A DNA stretch of 64,000 nt from NCBI RefSeq assembly GCF_020907985.1, contig NZ_JAJJPA010000012.1:99181-163180 (forward strand). Direction: 5' to 3'. This document shows, one piece after another, positions 63,167 through 64,000 of this stretch. The notes under the pieces were generated by a model that worked only from the letters and a program-made list of their open reading frames with translations, had not been told where the DNA came from and did no database searches. Both the position numbers and the translations under genes were made by a program. Position 1 is the first letter of the stretch; each line of letters starts with the position of its first letter. Source of the stretch: Kitasatospora humi (lineage in GTDB: Bacteria > Actinomycetota > Actinomycetes > Streptomycetales > Streptomycetaceae).

Positions 63167-63180
63167 GTTGTACAGACAAC
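63167..63180. promoter_or_regulatory. 14-bp inverted repeat upstream of the phosphonatase-like gene
   Basis: GTTGT-ACAG-ACAAC in an AT-rich stretch (63145-63190), 133 bases before the HAD start on its upstream side and just after the stop of the next gene. The GT-n-AGAC layout resembles GntR/UTRA operators. Tentative. Confidence 0.4.
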
Positions 63181-63206
63181 ACCATCAACACCCATGGACA
63201 ACTGGA

Positions 63207-63719
63207 CTACCTGACCACCTCGGCTCGCAGGTAGTTGCGGCGGCCGAAGTGCGGCTCGTCCACCGCGGTGAGCTCCGACACCTCGAAGCGGTAGAGCGCC
63301 GCCGCTCCGCCGCCCGCCAGGAACTGCTCGCGTATGTCGGGCGTCTGCGCGAAGCTGGGATATCGCTTCTGATAAGCCGTCAACGCCTCCTCCGCATGGT
63401 GCCCCAAGGCCTCGCCGGCCCGTCCGGCCAGCTGCAACCCGCGCAGCTGCTCCCCGAAGGCCGGCGGCGGGAGGAAGACCGTCGCGGCGGCCCTGGCCTG
63501 CTCGGACAGGTGGATGCTGTGCCTGGTGGAGCGCTCGCTGACGAAATAGAGCACCAGGTCGTCGTCGTACGCGTAGAAGGCGAGATTGGCGTGCGGCCCG
63601 TGCTCGGGCCCGGCGGTGGCCAGGGTGAGCACCATGGACTCGGCCAACAGGCCCTCCACTCCCTGACGCAGCTCCTCGGCGGGCCAGTCTCCCTGGAGGA
63701 CATCGAGACGGTACGGCAT
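63207..63719 (-). CDS. Pyridoxamine-5'-phosphate-oxidase-like flavin-binding protein
   Basis: 170 residues from ATG 63719 (MPYRLDVLQGDWPAEE). A split-barrel FMN/F420-binding fold: MVLTLATAGPEHGPHANLAFYAYDDD, LVLYFVSERSTRHSIHL, RGLQLAGRAGEAL, and a YRFEVSELTAVD end. Small members like this bind FMN, haem or F420; the role is unknown. The longer frame to 63995 passes through a minisatellite and is rejected. Confidence 0.82.
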   Translation of the reverse strand: MPYRLDVLQGDWPAEELRQGVEGLLAESMVLTLATAGPEHGPHANLAFYAYDDDLVLYFVSERSTRHSIHLSEQARAAATVFLPPPAFGEQLRGLQLAGRAGEALGHHAEEALTAYQKRYPSFAQTPDIREQFLAGGGAAALYRFEVSELTAVDEPHFGRRNYLRAEVVR

Positions 63720-63932
63720 GGCGTTGGTCCCTTCGACACGCGACGCGCACCCGAGACGATGCGCAACCGCTGGAGGCGGTCTCATGCTGCTCCTGCCGCC
63801 ATAGCCGCACAAGGGGACTTCGGCACCTGTGGACAACCCATCGGTTGTGGATGAATCCGCAACCGCCGAGCACAGTTCGAGACCGCAGCGAGCCCGCGCG
63901 CCACCCGCCACCGAGCACCACGAAGTCCGCGG

Positions 63933-63992
63933 AACGCCGAGGAACGAAGAAGACGCCGAGGAACGCCGAGGAACGCCGAGGAGCGCCGAGAA
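63933..63992. repeat. 10-bp unit tandem repeat
   Basis: About five copies of gccgaggaac with variants at the right edge of the window, in the gene-free end segment. Confidence 0.8.
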
Positions 63993-64000
63993 CACCGCGA

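Overview
The window is high-GC DNA with strong G/C third-position bias, GTG starts and Streptomyces-type gene neighbourhoods (GlnR-type glnII control, CbiG-C/CobC fusion, monomeric Icd, LuxR/SARP-era regulators, many MFS pumps). It comes from a member of the Streptomycetaceae (Streptomyces or Kitasatospora; the sequence does not decide which). No rRNA, tRNA, CRISPR, phage or intact insertion sequence was seen.

Layout. 0-7.1 kb: cobalamin genes (chelatase I/D fusion cut by the left edge, cobO, cobB, and a CbiG-C/CobC fusion) interrupted by an SDR/MarR divergent pair with a clear operator. 7.1-9.2 kb: MOSC protein and glnII with a GlnR-type operator. 9.25-28.1 kb: an unusual biosynthetic cluster without PKS/NRPS. 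Its left arm (minus strand) is a tight operon of two ATP-grasp ligases, an MFS exporter, an M20 peptidase and a methyltransferase. Its central arm (plus strand) encodes two paralogous M29/NicX-fold proteins flanking an 18-residue peptide gene that has a very strong ribosome site and a 14-bp hairpin behind it, then a haem-oxygenase-like diiron protein, an unknown protein and a DUF2817/M14-like peptidase. Its right arm (minus strand) supplies aspartokinase and aspartate-semialdehyde dehydrogenase, GlxA/AraC and LuxR regulators, an aldehyde dehydrogenase and a hydroxyacid-oxoacid transhydrogenase homologue. This cluster is the best candidate for an undescribed system: a very short ribosomal peptide that is either a RiPP precursor or a scaffold on which an aspartate-derived unit is built.

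28.8-41.2 kb: two secreted lectins (ricin-type and bulb-type), a shortened NB-ARC regulator, methyltransferase, FAD monooxygenase with divergent Lrp regulator, a beta-propeller/LysR pair, ung, and two gene relics (a 20-codon ung tail and a coiled-coil mobile-element remnant).

41.2-50.6 kb: an amidohydrolase followed by an apparent organophosphonate island: a single-polypeptide fusion of a TmpA/PhnY-like Fe/2-oxoglutarate hydroxylase with a TmpB/PhnZ-like HD diiron oxygenase, a GntR/UTRA regulator, a four-gene ABC importer and a HAD phosphatase. The fusion and the importer share an 18-bp inverted repeat in their upstream regions, which ties them into one regulon.

50.6-64 kb: SMR pump, secreted S53 peptidase without a pro-domain, monomeric isocitrate dehydrogenase, glycosyltransferase, YcxB-like protein, AraC regulator, small kinase, DHA2 MFS pump, YihY/BrkB membrane protein, phosphonatase-like HAD and a flavin-nucleotide-binding protein. 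Intergenic spaces throughout carry GC-rich minisatellites (9-60 bp units); in two places the tandemly copied unit includes the end of a gene with its stop codon.
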